A DNA stretch of 8,012 bases from Synechococcus sp. CO36386bin_37 (GTDB lineage: Bacteria > Cyanobacteriota > Cyanobacteriia > PCC-6307 > Cyanobiaceae). Numbering within the stretch: position 1 is the first letter of the stretch; each line of letters starts with the position of its first letter. Location: NCBI GenBank assembly GCA_011525445.1, contig WTGE01000110.1, positions 1 to 8,012 on the forward strand. The letters run 5' to 3'. A program made the position numbers and the translations under genes. The notes under the pieces are model-generated. The model ran no database searches and was not told the origin of the DNA. It worked only from the letters and a program-made list of their open reading frames with translations. Positions 1 through 6,998 of the stretch are shown here, piece by piece.

Positions 1-314
1 GTCTGCAATGCCCGAACAGCTGGTGTTGAGTTTCCAAAAGCCGTTGGCATTGCCGGTGCCGGCAGCAGGTCGTCTACGTAACAGCGGTAACCAAGGGCGC
101 TGGGGATGCGGCCGGCTGACGTGTGTGGCTGGGTTAGAAGACCACGCTTCTCCAGAGCACCCATAGCTGAACGAACCGTGGCGGAGCTTGCCGGGATGCC
201 AAACCGTTGCACCAGTGTGCGGCTGCCAACAGGCTCGATGGTGTCCACGTAGTGATGCACTGTGGCCTGCAGCACCTGGGCTTGTCGGAAGGACAGGGAC
301 TGCACCGAAGTCAT
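1..314 (-). CDS. hrcA: Heat-inducible transcription repressor HrcA, N-terminal part (cut by window edge)
   Basis: Reading the minus strand from the ATG at 314-312 gives 104 uninterrupted codons to the window edge, with no stop. The product begins [20 protein letters not shown]. It shows the HrcA winged-helix signature: [12 protein letters not shown] near residues 23-34, then [18 protein letters not shown] (about 42-59), then [11 protein letters not shown] and [10 protein letters not shown]. HrcA represses groESL/dnaK-type chaperone genes by binding CIRCE operators. Only about the first third of a normal HrcA (roughly 320-350 residues) is present, so the GAF-like and dimerisation parts lie outside. 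The gene is codirectional with the rhodanese gene 63 bases upstream and may share its transcript. I see no CIRCE inverted repeat in the gap before it. The ribosome site is weak (AGG directly before the ATG). The family GYRYYVD motif reads RCY here, a minor substitution. Confidence 0.88.
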   Translation of the reverse strand, partial: MTSVQSLSFRQAQVLQATVHHYVDTIEPVGSRTLVQRFGIPASSATVRSAMGALEKRGLLTQPHTSAGRIPSALGYRCYVDDLLPAPAMPTAFGNSTPAVRALQ

Positions 315-377
315 CCTGATATATGCAAATTTAAAGAGATTTCGTCCTGGATTGGTTCCGTTGTCATGAACAGCTGC

Positions 378-728
378 TCAATAACGGGGAATGCTTGGAT
401 CTATTTCCACACTCCAGGCGTGGATGCCACCTTCCAAATTCCAAACTTCGTGGCCAAGCCCTTGAGCCAGGAGCCAGGAGCCAAAGTTTCTGCTGCGAAT
501 GCCTGCGTGACAGATCACCACGATCGGCATATCGATTTTCAATGTTTGAGAGATGTCTGAGTGCCAACGGTTCGCTTCGCTCAGCGGGAGGTGTGCGACA
601 GCTTCAGGGAATGGCGCAATCTCAAGTTCGGAGCGCTCGCGCACATCAACAAGCTGGACCGTTCGTCCGCTCGAAAGCCACTGTTGAAGTTCTTTGACGC
701 TGAGGGATCGGGGGGAAGAAGATGTCAT
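378..728 (-). CDS. Single-domain rhodanese-like sulfurtransferase
   Basis: This encodes a 116-residue protein when started at the ATG at 728-726 (MTSSSPRSLSVKELQQWL). Two other ATGs four and five codons upstream (740 and 737) are possible. Rhodanese features are complete: SVKELQQWL at the N terminus, VQLVDVRERSE (about 24-34), the active-site loop VICHAGIRSRN with catalytic Cys73, and the C-terminal WNLEGGIHAWS. Such single-domain rhodaneses transfer sulfane sulfur through a cysteine persulfide; the physiological acceptor cannot be told from sequence. It lacks a signal peptide, so it is probably cytoplasmic. It lies 63 bases upstream of hrcA on the same strand and is divergent from the DUF3352 gene, with about 36-48 bases between the starts. 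A much longer open frame upstream (to about 992) runs antisense through the DUF3352 gene and is not credible as coding. A 7-base tandem repeat lies inside the gene at 464-484. Confidence 0.88.
   Translation of the reverse strand: MTSSSPRSLSVKELQQWLSSGRTVQLVDVRERSELEIAPFPEAVAHLPLSEANRWHSDISQTLKIDMPIVVICHAGIRSRNFGSWLLAQGLGHEVWNLEGGIHAWSVEIDPSIPRY
464..484. repeat. Three-copy 7-base tandem repeat inside the rhodanese gene
   Basis: The unit GAGCCAG occurs at 464-470 and 471-477, and again as GAGCCAA at 478-484. On the minus strand it encodes part of the helix after the active site (FGSWLLAQG). Because the unit is not a multiple of three, gain or loss of one copy would shift the frame. It is short and may be chance. 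Confidence 0.6.
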
Positions 729-776
729 GGGGTGCATCATGAACAAAGATGAGGCCATACTCCCTCCTGCTGCATC

Positions 777-2396
777 ATGAAGGCGCGATCCTTCCTTCTG
801 GCTGTTGCTGCAGCGGTCTTGATGCTGCTGACCACCTCGCTTGGACTTTGGTGGGTGATGGCACAGCACAGCCCGCTGAAACTTGTTGAAAATGCTCTGG
901 TTTTGCCACGAGCAGCGAAGTTTGTGCCAAGGAATGCCTTGCTCAGCATTCACTGGCTCGCTGATCCTGAGAAAGTTCCTGCCTATGCCCAAGCCGTCGC
1001 TCCCGTCTCAGGTCGACAGCTTGCGAGGGACACCACACAGCAGCTGCGTGATGGAGCTTTTGCGTTAGTGGGTTTGGATTTTGTCGGAGAGCTGGCGGAT
1101 TGGATCGGCCCTCAGGTCAGTTTTTCCCTTATTGCGTCAACGAATGATGCATCGAAAGGTTGGGTATTGGCTCTTACCAGCCTTGATGAGGATGGCGCCA
1201 AACGCTTTCTTCAGCGTTTTTGGCAGACCCGCAGTCTGGCCGGCACAGATCTTCAAATCAGCCGCTACCGAGGAATGGGTGTGATCAGCGGCCGCGGCGC
1301 CCTGCTGGGTCAAGCCCCGCAACCTATTGCGACGGCACTCATCGACGATGACCTGCTCCTGATTGCTTCTGGACGTGATGTGCTTGAGCAATCCCTGGAC
1401 GTGTCTCAGCTGGATGCTCTCCACCAGCTTGGCGACGCAGCTCTTGTGCAAGACCTGCGTCGACTGGGGAAGGGGGCGGCTCTGCTGACTGCGGATCCTC
1501 AGGCGATGACGTCTTGGCTTGGGATGCCAGGGTCGATTTCTCAACGGGATGATCTTGTTGGTTTGGTCGCTGCACTGGAACCGCAGGGGAGATCTCTTGT
1601 TGTTGATGCGTTGCTGCGTTTCAGCCAACCCTTGGAGCGTTCCGCAGAAGGCAAGATATTTCCCGACTCACTTGTTCGCTCAGCAGGTGGATCAGCGTCA
1701 GCGCTCGCTGTTCTGTCTGATTCTGCAGATTTGCTGCGCCCTGACAATGAGGATCCCATTGCGCAGTGGTTGGCTCCAGTCCTTCAGGACAGCCTTCGGG
1801 TGCCTGGATCTGAAGGGGCCGCGGCTGTGGTGGGACATGCTGCAGGTCCGTTGATTTGGCAACAGGGGGACAAGGGTTGGCTGCTGGGAACTGTGGCTGA
1901 CCAACCATCCTTGGAGCAGGTCGATGTTGATCTGCAGCAAAGGGGGCTTGTGCGGTCTGTCCTTCCTGCTGAGGGTTCAGATCTTGAGGTCTGGACCCGT
2001 TTAGCTCAGGAGCGCAAGCGGGGTGAATCGTCTCTTCAGGCCCAACTTGCTGTGGCTTTGGAACGTGAATCCGGTCAGAACTGGTGGGGACAAACCCTTG
2101 ATGCCTTGTTCAGAAGGGAGGATCACTCGGCGCTTGCGCCCCGCTGGGATCAACTGCGGCAGCTGCAGGATGAGGGTGTCGCCCCTTTCGCTCAACAGCT
2201 GGCCCTGGCGAAAGAACCAAGCCGAGTGTTGCTGCAAAAGTGGCAGCCCTGGAGTCTGATTCAGTCCGTGGCTGGAACGCCACTTCTTCCCGCGGTGCAG
2301 GAGCTTGCCCTCGGCGTTGGCACCGACCATGACATGGGGAATGATCGTCCTGAAAATCATCAGTTGCGCTTTCGCGCTCAGCTTCGCTTTGGTTGA
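777..2396 (+). CDS. DUF3352 family protein, membrane-anchored, function unknown
   Basis: This is a 539-residue protein. A basic N terminus (MKAR) is followed by one hydrophobic segment at about residues 5-27, read as an uncleaved anchor or signal peptide. The large remainder is hydrophilic with no further membrane span, so it should face the periplasm or thylakoid lumen. The overall pattern, including ARDTTQQLRDGAFALVGLDF (about 83-102) and repeated short strands such as LLLIASG, fits the cyanobacterial DUF3352 family, which has no assigned biochemical role that I know of. The whole protein contains no cysteine, which suits an extracytoplasmic location. The ATG at 777 is the only sensible start since it gives the anchor; no Shine-Dalgarno sequence precedes it. 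A CATACT at 756-761 could be a -10 box but no good -35 is seen. The 3' end runs into sixA with a short overlap, suggesting translational coupling. Family assignment is from memory of homologues and is fairly secure; function is not inferred. Confidence 0.82.
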   Translation: MKARSFLLAVAAAVLMLLTTSLGLWWVMAQHSPLKLVENALVLPRAAKFVPRNALLSIHWLADPEKVPAYAQAVAPVSGRQLARDTTQQLRDGAFALVGLDFVGELADWIGPQVSFSLIASTNDASKGWVLALTSLDEDGAKRFLQRFWQTRSLAGTDLQISRYRGMGVISGRGALLGQAPQPIATALIDDDLLLIASGRDVLEQSLDVSQLDALHQLGDAALVQDLRRLGKGAALLTADPQAMTSWLGMPGSISQRDDLVGLVAALEPQGRSLVVDALLRFSQPLERSAEGKIFPDSLVRSAGGSASALAVLSDSADLLRPDNEDPIAQWLAPVLQDSLRVPGSEGAAAVVGHAAGPLIWQQGDKGWLLGTVADQPSLEQVDVDLQQRGLVRSVLPAEGSDLEVWTRLAQERKRGESSLQAQLAVALERESGQNWWGQTLDALFRREDHSALAPRWDQLRQLQDEGVAPFAQQLALAKEPSRVLLQKWQPWSLIQSVAGTPLLPAVQELALGVGTDHDMGNDRPENHQLRFRAQLRFG

Positions 2397-2877
2397 GCTG
2401 GTTTTGTTGCGTCATGGGATTGCAGTGGAGCGTGCCCAAGGCCTGGATCATCCAGATCGCGAGCTCACGACTCTGGGACGGCAGCGAACCTTGCAGGTGT
2501 GCTGCCGTCTCCATGAACTCGGGTTGAAGTTCGACTGTCACTACAGCAGCCCCTATCGCCGTGCGCAGGAAACAGCAGATCTTGCAGTCAAGAGTGGGTT
2601 GGCTCCTGCAATGCGAATCGCAACCTGCCTTCAGCCTGGGGGGGATCCATGGCCACTGGTGAAGGAATTGCGTGGGTCCTGTCTCTTTGTGGGCCATGAA
2701 CCTGACTTGAGTGAACTGGCTTCGGAATTGATCGGAGCACGATCGGAAGCCCTGCGACTCCGTAAGGCAGGGATCTGCCACCTACGTTGGAGTCATGATT
2801 TGCATCCCAATCCCCGTGGTTTGGCGCAGCTGCAGGGGCTTATGAGTCCGCGTTTGTTGTTGCCACGCAGCGTTTAA
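2389..2877 (+). CDS. sixA: Phosphohistidine phosphatase SixA (histidine phosphatase superfamily)
   Basis: Started at TTG 2389 the product has 162 residues, matching the usual SixA length of about 160. The RHG motif is at the extreme N terminus (LVELVLLRHGIA, catalytic His9). The second conserved arginine lies in SSPYRRAQETADLA (about 53-66), and the second active-site histidine is His103 in VGHEPDLSELASELIG. SixA enzymes remove phosphate from phosphohistidine in phosphorelay or phosphotransfer proteins; the target here is unknown. The start is uncertain: ATGs at 2329 and 2341 are in frame, but they would add 16-20 residues not expected in the family, and GTT follows the TTG. With the TTG start the gene overlaps the DUF3352 stop by 8 bases, so coupled translation is likely. 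A run of seven G at 2638-2644 inside the gene is slippage-prone, but the frame is intact. Confidence 0.87.
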   Translation: MVELVLLRHGIAVERAQGLDHPDRELTTLGRQRTLQVCCRLHELGLKFDCHYSSPYRRAQETADLAVKSGLAPAMRIATCLQPGGDPWPLVKELRGSCLFVGHEPDLSELASELIGARSEALRLRKAGICHLRWSHDLHPNPRGLAQLQGLMSPRLLLPRSV

Positions 2878-2903
2878 GTTGCCATGAGTGCTTGTAGTGG
2901 TAG

Positions 2904-4100
2904 GTGGTGGTGAGTCAGACCCGTGGCGACGAAATTCGGCATGAACGCTCAGGGCTTGCCTTCAAGCCTGGTCTTGAAGGCGTTCCTGCTACTCAATCGT
3001 CGATTTGTGACATAGACGGTTTGCAGGGTCGTCTTTCCTATCGGGGCTATTCCCTCGATGACCTGGCACTCCACAGCAGTTTTCTTGAAACCACGTATCT
3101 GTTGATTTGGGGACACCTTCCCAGCCCTCAGCAACTTCGTGATTTCGAACATGAAGTGCAGATGCATCGTCGCGTCAGCTTTCGCGTCCGCGACATGATG
3201 AAGTGTTTTCCTGCGAATGGACATCCGATGGACGCTCTTCAGTCCAGCGCGGCGTCACTTGGTCTTTTTTATTCACGCAGGGCGATTGATGATCCGCAGT
3301 ACATCTATGACGCGGTTGTTCGCTTGATTGCCAAGATCCCAACCATGGTTGCGGCTTTTCAATTAATCCGCAAAGGCCAAGATCCCATTCAGCCCCGTGA
3401 CGATCTTGCCTATTCAGCCAATTTTCTTTACATGCTCACGGAGCGAGAGCCCGATCCACTCGCGTCTCGAATTTTTGATCGCTGTTTGATTCTTCATGCT
3501 GAGCACAGCCTGAATGCCAGCACTTTCAGCGCTCGCGTGACCGCCAGTACCTTGACGGATCCATACGCCGTCGTCGCATCAGCCGTTGGAACGTTAGCTG
3601 GGCCCCTACACGGTGGAGCCAATGAGGATGTTCTGGCGATGTTGGAGGAGATTGGCACTCCCGAACAAGCTTCTGCCTACCTCGATTCAGCCGTGTCAAG
3701 CAAGCGCAAGGTGATGGGTTTTGGACATCGTGAATACAAGGTCAAAGACCCTCGAGCCGTCATCCTTCAATCGCTGGCAGAAGAATTGTTTGCTCGCTTT
3801 GGTCATGACGAGCTTTACGACGTTGCCCATGCCCTCGAGAGTGCTGCAGCCATTCGACTCGGGCCCAAAGGCATTTATCCCAACGTTGATTTTTACTCCG
3901 GTCTCGTTTACAGGAAACTGGGAATCCCCAGGGATCTTTTCACCCCTGTGTTTGCCATTTCTCGTGTGGCTGGTTGGCTTGCTCACTGGAGGGAGCAGCT
4001 TGGTGCCAACCGAATTTTCCGTCCGTCTCAGATCTATACAGGCAGCTCAATGCGTCATTGGGTGCCAGCAGATGAGCGGGTGAACGCCGCGGGCGCCTAA
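2904..4100 (+). CDS. gltA: Citrate synthase
   Basis: The 398-residue product catalyses oxaloacetate plus acetyl-CoA to citrate, entry to the TCA pathway and to 2-oxoglutarate for nitrogen assimilation. Active-site elements are all present: LHAEHSLNASTF (about 197-208), GPLHGGANED with His236, MGFGHREYKVKDPRA with His275, and NVDFYSG with Asp329. These correspond to His264, His305 and Asp362 of the E. coli enzyme. The length is typical of a bacterial or cyanobacterial citrate synthase without a long N-terminal regulatory extension. Translation starts at one of three consecutive in-frame GTG codons (2904, 2907, 2910); AGGTGG at 2902-2907 could serve as ribosome site for the last. The gene begins 26 bases after sixA and ends 24 bases before ndhA, so cotranscription is likely. 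No truncation or missing residue is seen. Confidence 0.95.
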   Translation: MVVSQTRGDEIRHERSGLAFKPGLEGVPATQSSICDIDGLQGRLSYRGYSLDDLALHSSFLETTYLLIWGHLPSPQQLRDFEHEVQMHRRVSFRVRDMMKCFPANGHPMDALQSSAASLGLFYSRRAIDDPQYIYDAVVRLIAKIPTMVAAFQLIRKGQDPIQPRDDLAYSANFLYMLTEREPDPLASRIFDRCLILHAEHSLNASTFSARVTASTLTDPYAVVASAVGTLAGPLHGGANEDVLAMLEEIGTPEQASAYLDSAVSSKRKVMGFGHREYKVKDPRAVILQSLAEELFARFGHDELYDVAHALESAAAIRLGPKGIYPNVDFYSGLVYRKLGIPRDLFTPVFAISRVAGWLAHWREQLGANRIFRPSQIYTGSSMRHWVPADERVNAAGA

Positions 4101-4124
4101 GTTGCATCAATCTCCTTTCCGACC

Positions 4125-5279
4125 ATGGTGACTTCACTCGCCACCACCGCGCCGGCTCTGGTGAGTCCGGGTCTTGATCTCGAGCAGAGCTTCAGTCAAG
4201 CACTCGAAGGGCTTGGGCTCTCGGCTCAAGCGGCGCGATTGCTCTGGCTTCCTTTCCCGATGTTGCTGGTCCTCGTGGCCGCTGTGGTGGGGGTTCTTGT
4301 CACGGTGTGGCTTGAACGAAAGATTTCAGCGGGTGTTCAGCAAAGAGTTGGCCCTGAATATGCAGGCGCTCTCGGTGTGCTTCAGCCCCTGGCAGACGGT
4401 CTCAAGCTTCTGGTCAAAGAAGACATCATTCCGGCTCGAGCTGACAGCTTGCTCTTCACGCTCGGCCCGGTGCTTGTGGTGATTCCGGTCATCCTTTCCT
4501 GGTTGATCGTTCCCTTTGGACAGAACCTGTTGATCAGTGATGTTGGCGTTGGCATCTTTCTCTGGATCTCTCTCAGCAGCGTTCAGCCCATTGGCCTTTT
4601 GATGAGTGGCTACGCCTCTAACAACAAATATTCGCTGTTGGGAGGATTACGAGCTGCAGCCCAATCGATCAGCTACGAAATACCCCTGGCGCTGGCTGTC
4701 CTGGCTGTTGTCATGATGAGCAATTCCCTCAGTACGGTCGATATTGTCAATCAACAGACTGGTGCCGGTGTTCTGAGTTGGAATATCTGGCGCCAGCCGG
4801 TCGGCTTTCTGATTTTCTGGATCTGTGCACTTGCTGAATGCGAGCGACTTCCGTTTGACCTTCCGGAGGCGGAAGAAGAACTCGTTGCCGGCTACCAGAC
4901 TGAATACGCAGGAATGAAGTTTGCCCTCTTTTACCTGGGTAGCTACATCAATCTGATTCTGTCGGCCTTGCTTGTGTCCATCCTTTATTTGGGTGGTTGG
5001 GGGTTTCCGATTCCCGTCGAGTGGCTTGCGTCCTGGCTCGGACAGTCCATTGATGCTCCTTTGGTTCAGCTGATCACAGGTACCGTTGGCATTGTGATGA
5101 CTGTCTTGAAGGCCTATCTCCTCGTGTTTATCGCGATTCTTTTGCGCTGGACCACACCACGCGTCAGGATTGACCAATTGTTGGATTTGGGTTGGAAGTT
5201 CCTGTTGCCACTCGCCCTTGTCAACCTTCTTGTCACAGCGGCTCTCAAGCTGGCATTCCCAATTGCTTTCGGCGGCTGA
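4125..5279 (+). CDS. ndhA: NAD(P)H-quinone oxidoreductase subunit 1 (NdhA)
   Basis: The 384-residue integral membrane protein is of the complex I subunit 1 (NuoH) family. In NDH-1 it joins the membrane arm to the hydrophilic arm and helps form the plastoquinone pocket. Signature regions: [21 protein letters not shown] (about 61-81), [17 protein letters not shown] (about 91-107), and the acidic loop [18 protein letters not shown] (about 236-253) followed by [16 protein letters not shown] count about eight or nine hydrophobic spans, as expected. The first about 40 residues are a less conserved polar extension; the ATG at 4125 is kept because homologous cyanobacterial NdhA proteins have a comparable leader. 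There is no clear Shine-Dalgarno. It opens the ndhA-ndhI-ndhG-ndhE cluster directly downstream of gltA, with an 81-base gap before ndhI. Confidence 0.96.
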   Translation: MVTSLATTAPALVSPGLDLEQSFSQALEGLGLSAQAARLLWLPFPMLLVLVAAVVGVLVTVWLERKISAGVQQRVGPEYAGALGVLQPLADGLKLLVKEDIIPARADSLLFTLGPVLVVIPVILSWLIVPFGQNLLISDVGVGIFLWISLSSVQPIGLLMSGYASNNKYSLLGGLRAAAQSISYEIPLALAVLAVVMMSNSLSTVDIVNQQTGAGVLSWNIWRQPVGFLIFWICALAECERLPFDLPEAEEELVAGYQTEYAGMKFALFYLGSYINLILSALLVSILYLGGWGFPIPVEWLASWLGQSIDAPLVQLITGTVGIVMTVLKAYLLVFIAILLRWTTPRVRIDQLLDLGWKFLLPLALVNLLVTAALKLAFPIAFGG

Positions 5280-5529
5280 TGTCGTCAGTTCTGCAAACCC
5301 GCCGGCATGATGAGACACCGGCATCTCCTTCTAGATCGTTCACTTCCCCGATTCCAAACCATGTTCGGCTTCCTTAAACAGGTAGGTGACTACACCAGGG
5401 ACGCAGTAGACGCCGCTCGCAACCTCACTCAAGGCCTCTCGGTCACCTTCGACCATATGAAGCGCCGACCGGTCACGGTGCAGTATCCCTATGAAAAGCT
5501 GATTCCATCAGAGCGCTACCGAGGGCGTA

Positions 5530-5760
5530 TTCATTATGAATTTGATAAGTGAATTGCCTGTGAGGTTTGTGTACGTGTCTGCCCGATCAATCTCCCTGTG
5601 GTTGACTGGGTAATGAATAAAGAAACAAAAAAGAAAGAACTACGCAATTATTCGATCGATTTTGGAGTTTGTATTTTTTGTGGAAACTGCGTGGAATATT
5701 GCCCAACCAATTGCTTGTCAATGACAGAAGAATATGAATTAGCAGCCTTTGATCGGCATA
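5530..5760 (+). other. AT-rich tract within ndhI
   Basis: By hand count, 5611-5760 holds about 51 G or C in 150 bases (34 percent). Positions 5461-5520 have about 57 percent and 5761-5820 about 52 percent. The encoded protein is still standard NdhI, so the difference lies in synonymous codons (many AAA, AAT, ATT, TTT). The internal TGA falls near the left end of this tract. Confidence 0.7.
5550..5552 (+). other. ndhI: In-frame TGA replacing the first cluster-ligand Cys codon of ndhI
   Basis: The context is GAT AAG TGA ATT GCC TGT, encoding D K stop I A C. Conserved NdhI reads FDKCIAC here, so TGT or TGC has become TGA by one change in the third base. No frameshift accompanies it: codon 64 is exactly in phase with both halves of the gene. 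Confidence 0.95.
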
Positions 5761-6012
5761 GTCTCAATTACGACAATGTTGCCTTGGGTCGCCTACCAAC
5801 GAGTGTGACGACTGACCCTTCAGTGCAGCCCCTCAGAGAACTTGTTTATTTGCCTGAGGGGGAAATTCAGCCGCATGGTGTTTCTGCCGATCAACCTCGG
5901 GCTGGAAAACTGCCTGAGCAGGTTCTTGAGGAGCTGAAGGCTGCTGAATCCATTTCTTCGTCGGGTGTCTCCGTGGCTGCCGAGGATGGGAGAGAATCAT
6001 CTTTATCCAATC

Positions 6013-6018
6013 AGGAGG
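6013..6018 (+). promoter_or_regulatory. Strong Shine-Dalgarno sequence for ndhG
   Basis: AGGAGG lies 10 bases before the ndhG ATG, inside the last codons of ndhI. Most other genes in the window lack such a site. It could let ndhG be initiated independently even if ribosomes leave ndhI at its internal stop. Confidence 0.75.
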
Positions 6019-6028
6019 AGAGCCCAGG

Positions 6029-6628
6029 ATGACGATTGCCGCCTCAACGCAGCTCATCTGTTTTCTTGCTTTGAGCGCTGTCATCGTCCTGGGAGCTTTA
6101 GGGGTTGTTCTCCTGAGCAATATCGTTTACTCCGCTTTCCTTTTGGGCGGTGTTTTCCTGGCTGTGGCAGGCCTCTATCTGCTTCTGAATGCCAGTTTTG
6201 TCGCAGCTGCTCAAGTGTTGGTTTATGTCGGGGCTGTGAACGTTCTGATCCTCTTTGCGATCATGCTTGTCAATAAAAAAGAGGATCTCGAACCGATCGC
6301 CGGTCTCCCAATACGTCGTTTGCTGTCTGGAGGAGTGTGCTTAGGTCTTCTCGCACTGCTCACAAGAGTGGTTGTGACAACTCCCTGGATTTCAGGTCCA
6401 ACTCCCATTGGCGAGGATGCGACGGCTCGTATAGGTGAGCATTTGTTCACCGATTATCTGCTCCCCTTCGAGCTGGCATCCGTCTTGTTGTTGATGGCCA
6501 TGATCGGAGCCATTGTTCTGGCACGACGCGACGTTCAGACGGTTGACCCTGTGACTGGGGAAGAGGCCGATCAGGTTCTGATTGAAAAGTCACGAACCCC
6601 TCTACTTGTCGACCAGCCTCGCGGCTGA
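6029..6628 (+). CDS. ndhG: NAD(P)H-quinone oxidoreductase subunit 6 (NdhG)
   Basis: The 199-residue membrane protein is of the complex I subunit 6 (NuoJ) family, part of the NDH-1 membrane arm. Five hydrophobic spans are visible, at about 8-29, 31-53, 59-82, 98-116 and 147-166. The third holds the conserved [20 protein letters not shown], and the last leads into VLARRDV. The tail after about residue 167 is polar, with [13 protein letters not shown]. The ATG at 6029 overlaps the ndhI stop in an ATGA arrangement and has a strong Shine-Dalgarno, so the start is secure. ndhE follows after 22 bases. Length and motif order are normal for cyanobacterial NdhG. Confidence 0.95.
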   Translation: MTIAASTQLICFLALSAVIVLGALGVVLLSNIVYSAFLLGGVFLAVAGLYLLLNASFVAAAQVLVYVGAVNVLILFAIMLVNKKEDLEPIAGLPIRRLLSGGVCLGLLALLTRVVVTTPWISGPTPIGEDATARIGEHLFTDYLLPFELASVLLLMAMIGAIVLARRDVQTVDPVTGEEADQVLIEKSRTPLLVDQPRG

Positions 6629-6650
6629 AACCAATTCTTTCTTTTTTACG

Positions 6651-6983
6651 ATGCTCACTGAGCTTCTCTCCGGCACTGTCCCTCTTCAGGCTTATCTGCT
6701 GCTTGCTGCCTTCTTATTTTGTACTGGGGTCTGGGGACTGATTAATAGTCGTAATGCCGTCAGAGTCTTGATGAGCATTGAGTTAATGCTGAATGCCGTC
6801 AATATCAACCTGATGTCTTTTTCGTCTTACGTTGATGGTCAACTGATCCGCGGGCAGGTTTTTTCTGTATTTGTTATTACTGTTGCAGCGGCTGAGGCTG
6901 CAGTTGGTCTGGCGATTTTGTTGTCTCTCTACCGAAACAGAGTCACAGTGGATATGGAGCGCTTCAATCTGTTGCGCTGGTAG
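6651..6983 (+). CDS. ndhE: NAD(P)H-quinone oxidoreductase subunit 4L (NdhE)
   Basis: The 110-residue membrane protein is of the complex I 4L (NuoK) family, with three membrane spans (about 13-31, 37-58, 68-93). Two conserved membrane glutamates of the proton path are present: Glu44 in [13 protein letters not shown] and Glu82 in [18 protein letters not shown]. The ATG at 6651 ([18 protein letters not shown]) gives the family length; an open frame extending upstream into the ndhG end adds only non-family sequence. There is no Shine-Dalgarno; a pyrimidine-rich stretch (6635-6647) precedes the start. nadK starts 15 bases after the stop. Confidence 0.95.
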   Translation: MLTELLSGTVPLQAYLLLAAFLFCTGVWGLINSRNAVRVLMSIELMLNAVNINLMSFSSYVDGQLIRGQVFSVFVITVAAAEAAVGLAILLSLYRNRVTVDMERFNLLRW

Positions 6984-6986
6984 GAC

Positions 6987-6998
6987 AACAAGCTTGTT
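6987..6998. repeat. 12-base perfect palindrome directly before the nadK start
   Basis: AACAAGCTTGTT reads the same on both strands and abuts the nadK ATG at 6999. It could be a dimeric operator-like site or chance. With no loop it would not form a stable RNA hairpin, and no Shine-Dalgarno is present. Confidence 0.4.

Larger units (their letters stand above)
5361..6032 (+). pseudogene. ndhI: NAD(P)H-quinone oxidoreductase subunit I (NdhI), interrupted by an in-frame TGA at codon 64
   Basis: Read through the internal TGA, this is a full-length 223-residue NdhI, the ferredoxin-like subunit carrying two [4Fe-4S] clusters in the NDH-1 connecting arm. Before the stop it reads [16 protein letters not shown] and on to [10 protein letters not shown] (residues 54-63). 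After it the same frame continues [19 protein letters not shown]. The family sequence has Cys at codon 64, so the stop replaces the first of four ligands in the CxxCxxCxxxCP motif; Cys67, Cys70 and Cys74 remain. The second motif is intact (Cys104, 107, 110, 114 in [12 protein letters not shown]). Start chosen at 5361 because family members begin MFGFLKQ; ATGs at 5307 and 5310 are in frame but add non-family residues. The stop overlaps the ndhG start. As written, translation yields 63 residues with no cluster; an internal GTG at 5598 or ATG at 5613 could restart a fragment lacking cluster one. I list it as a pseudogene only because of the stop; an error in the sequence would make it a normal gene. 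Confidence 0.9.

Noticed and set aside
315..377. CIRCE operator or clear promoter before hrcA
   Set aside because: No TTAGCACTC/GAGTGCTAA-like inverted repeat is present, and candidate -10/-35 boxes are too weak to call.
207..560. Plus-strand open frame across the hrcA and rhodanese region
   Set aside because: It is antisense to both the HrcA N terminus and the rhodanese C terminus, which are clearly recognisable on the minus strand.
378..992. Long minus-strand open frame extending the rhodanese upstream to 992
   Set aside because: The extra N-terminal part is antisense to the DUF3352 coding region and resembles no rhodanese extension. The family-like sequence begins at the ATG near 728.
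2110..2781. 223-codon minus-strand open frame opposite DUF3352 and sixA
   Set aside because: It lies antisense across two recognised genes and shows no domain-like features.
5301..5322. Inverted repeat GCCGG / CCGGC in the ndhA-ndhI gap as a terminator or attenuator
   Set aside because: The stem has only five pairs with a 12-base loop and no following T run, and the operon context argues against termination.
4647..5324. 225-codon minus-strand open frame opposite ndhA
   Set aside because: It is polar, low-complexity translation antisense to a secure membrane-protein gene; it is a shadow.
5587..5605. Possible SECIS-like hairpin after the ndhI TGA (TCAATC pairing with GGTTGA around a 7-base loop)
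   Set aside because: The stem is only six pairs including a G-T pair and starts 34 bases after the TGA, with its loop further out than in known bacterial SECIS elements. It gives no real support for selenocysteine insertion.
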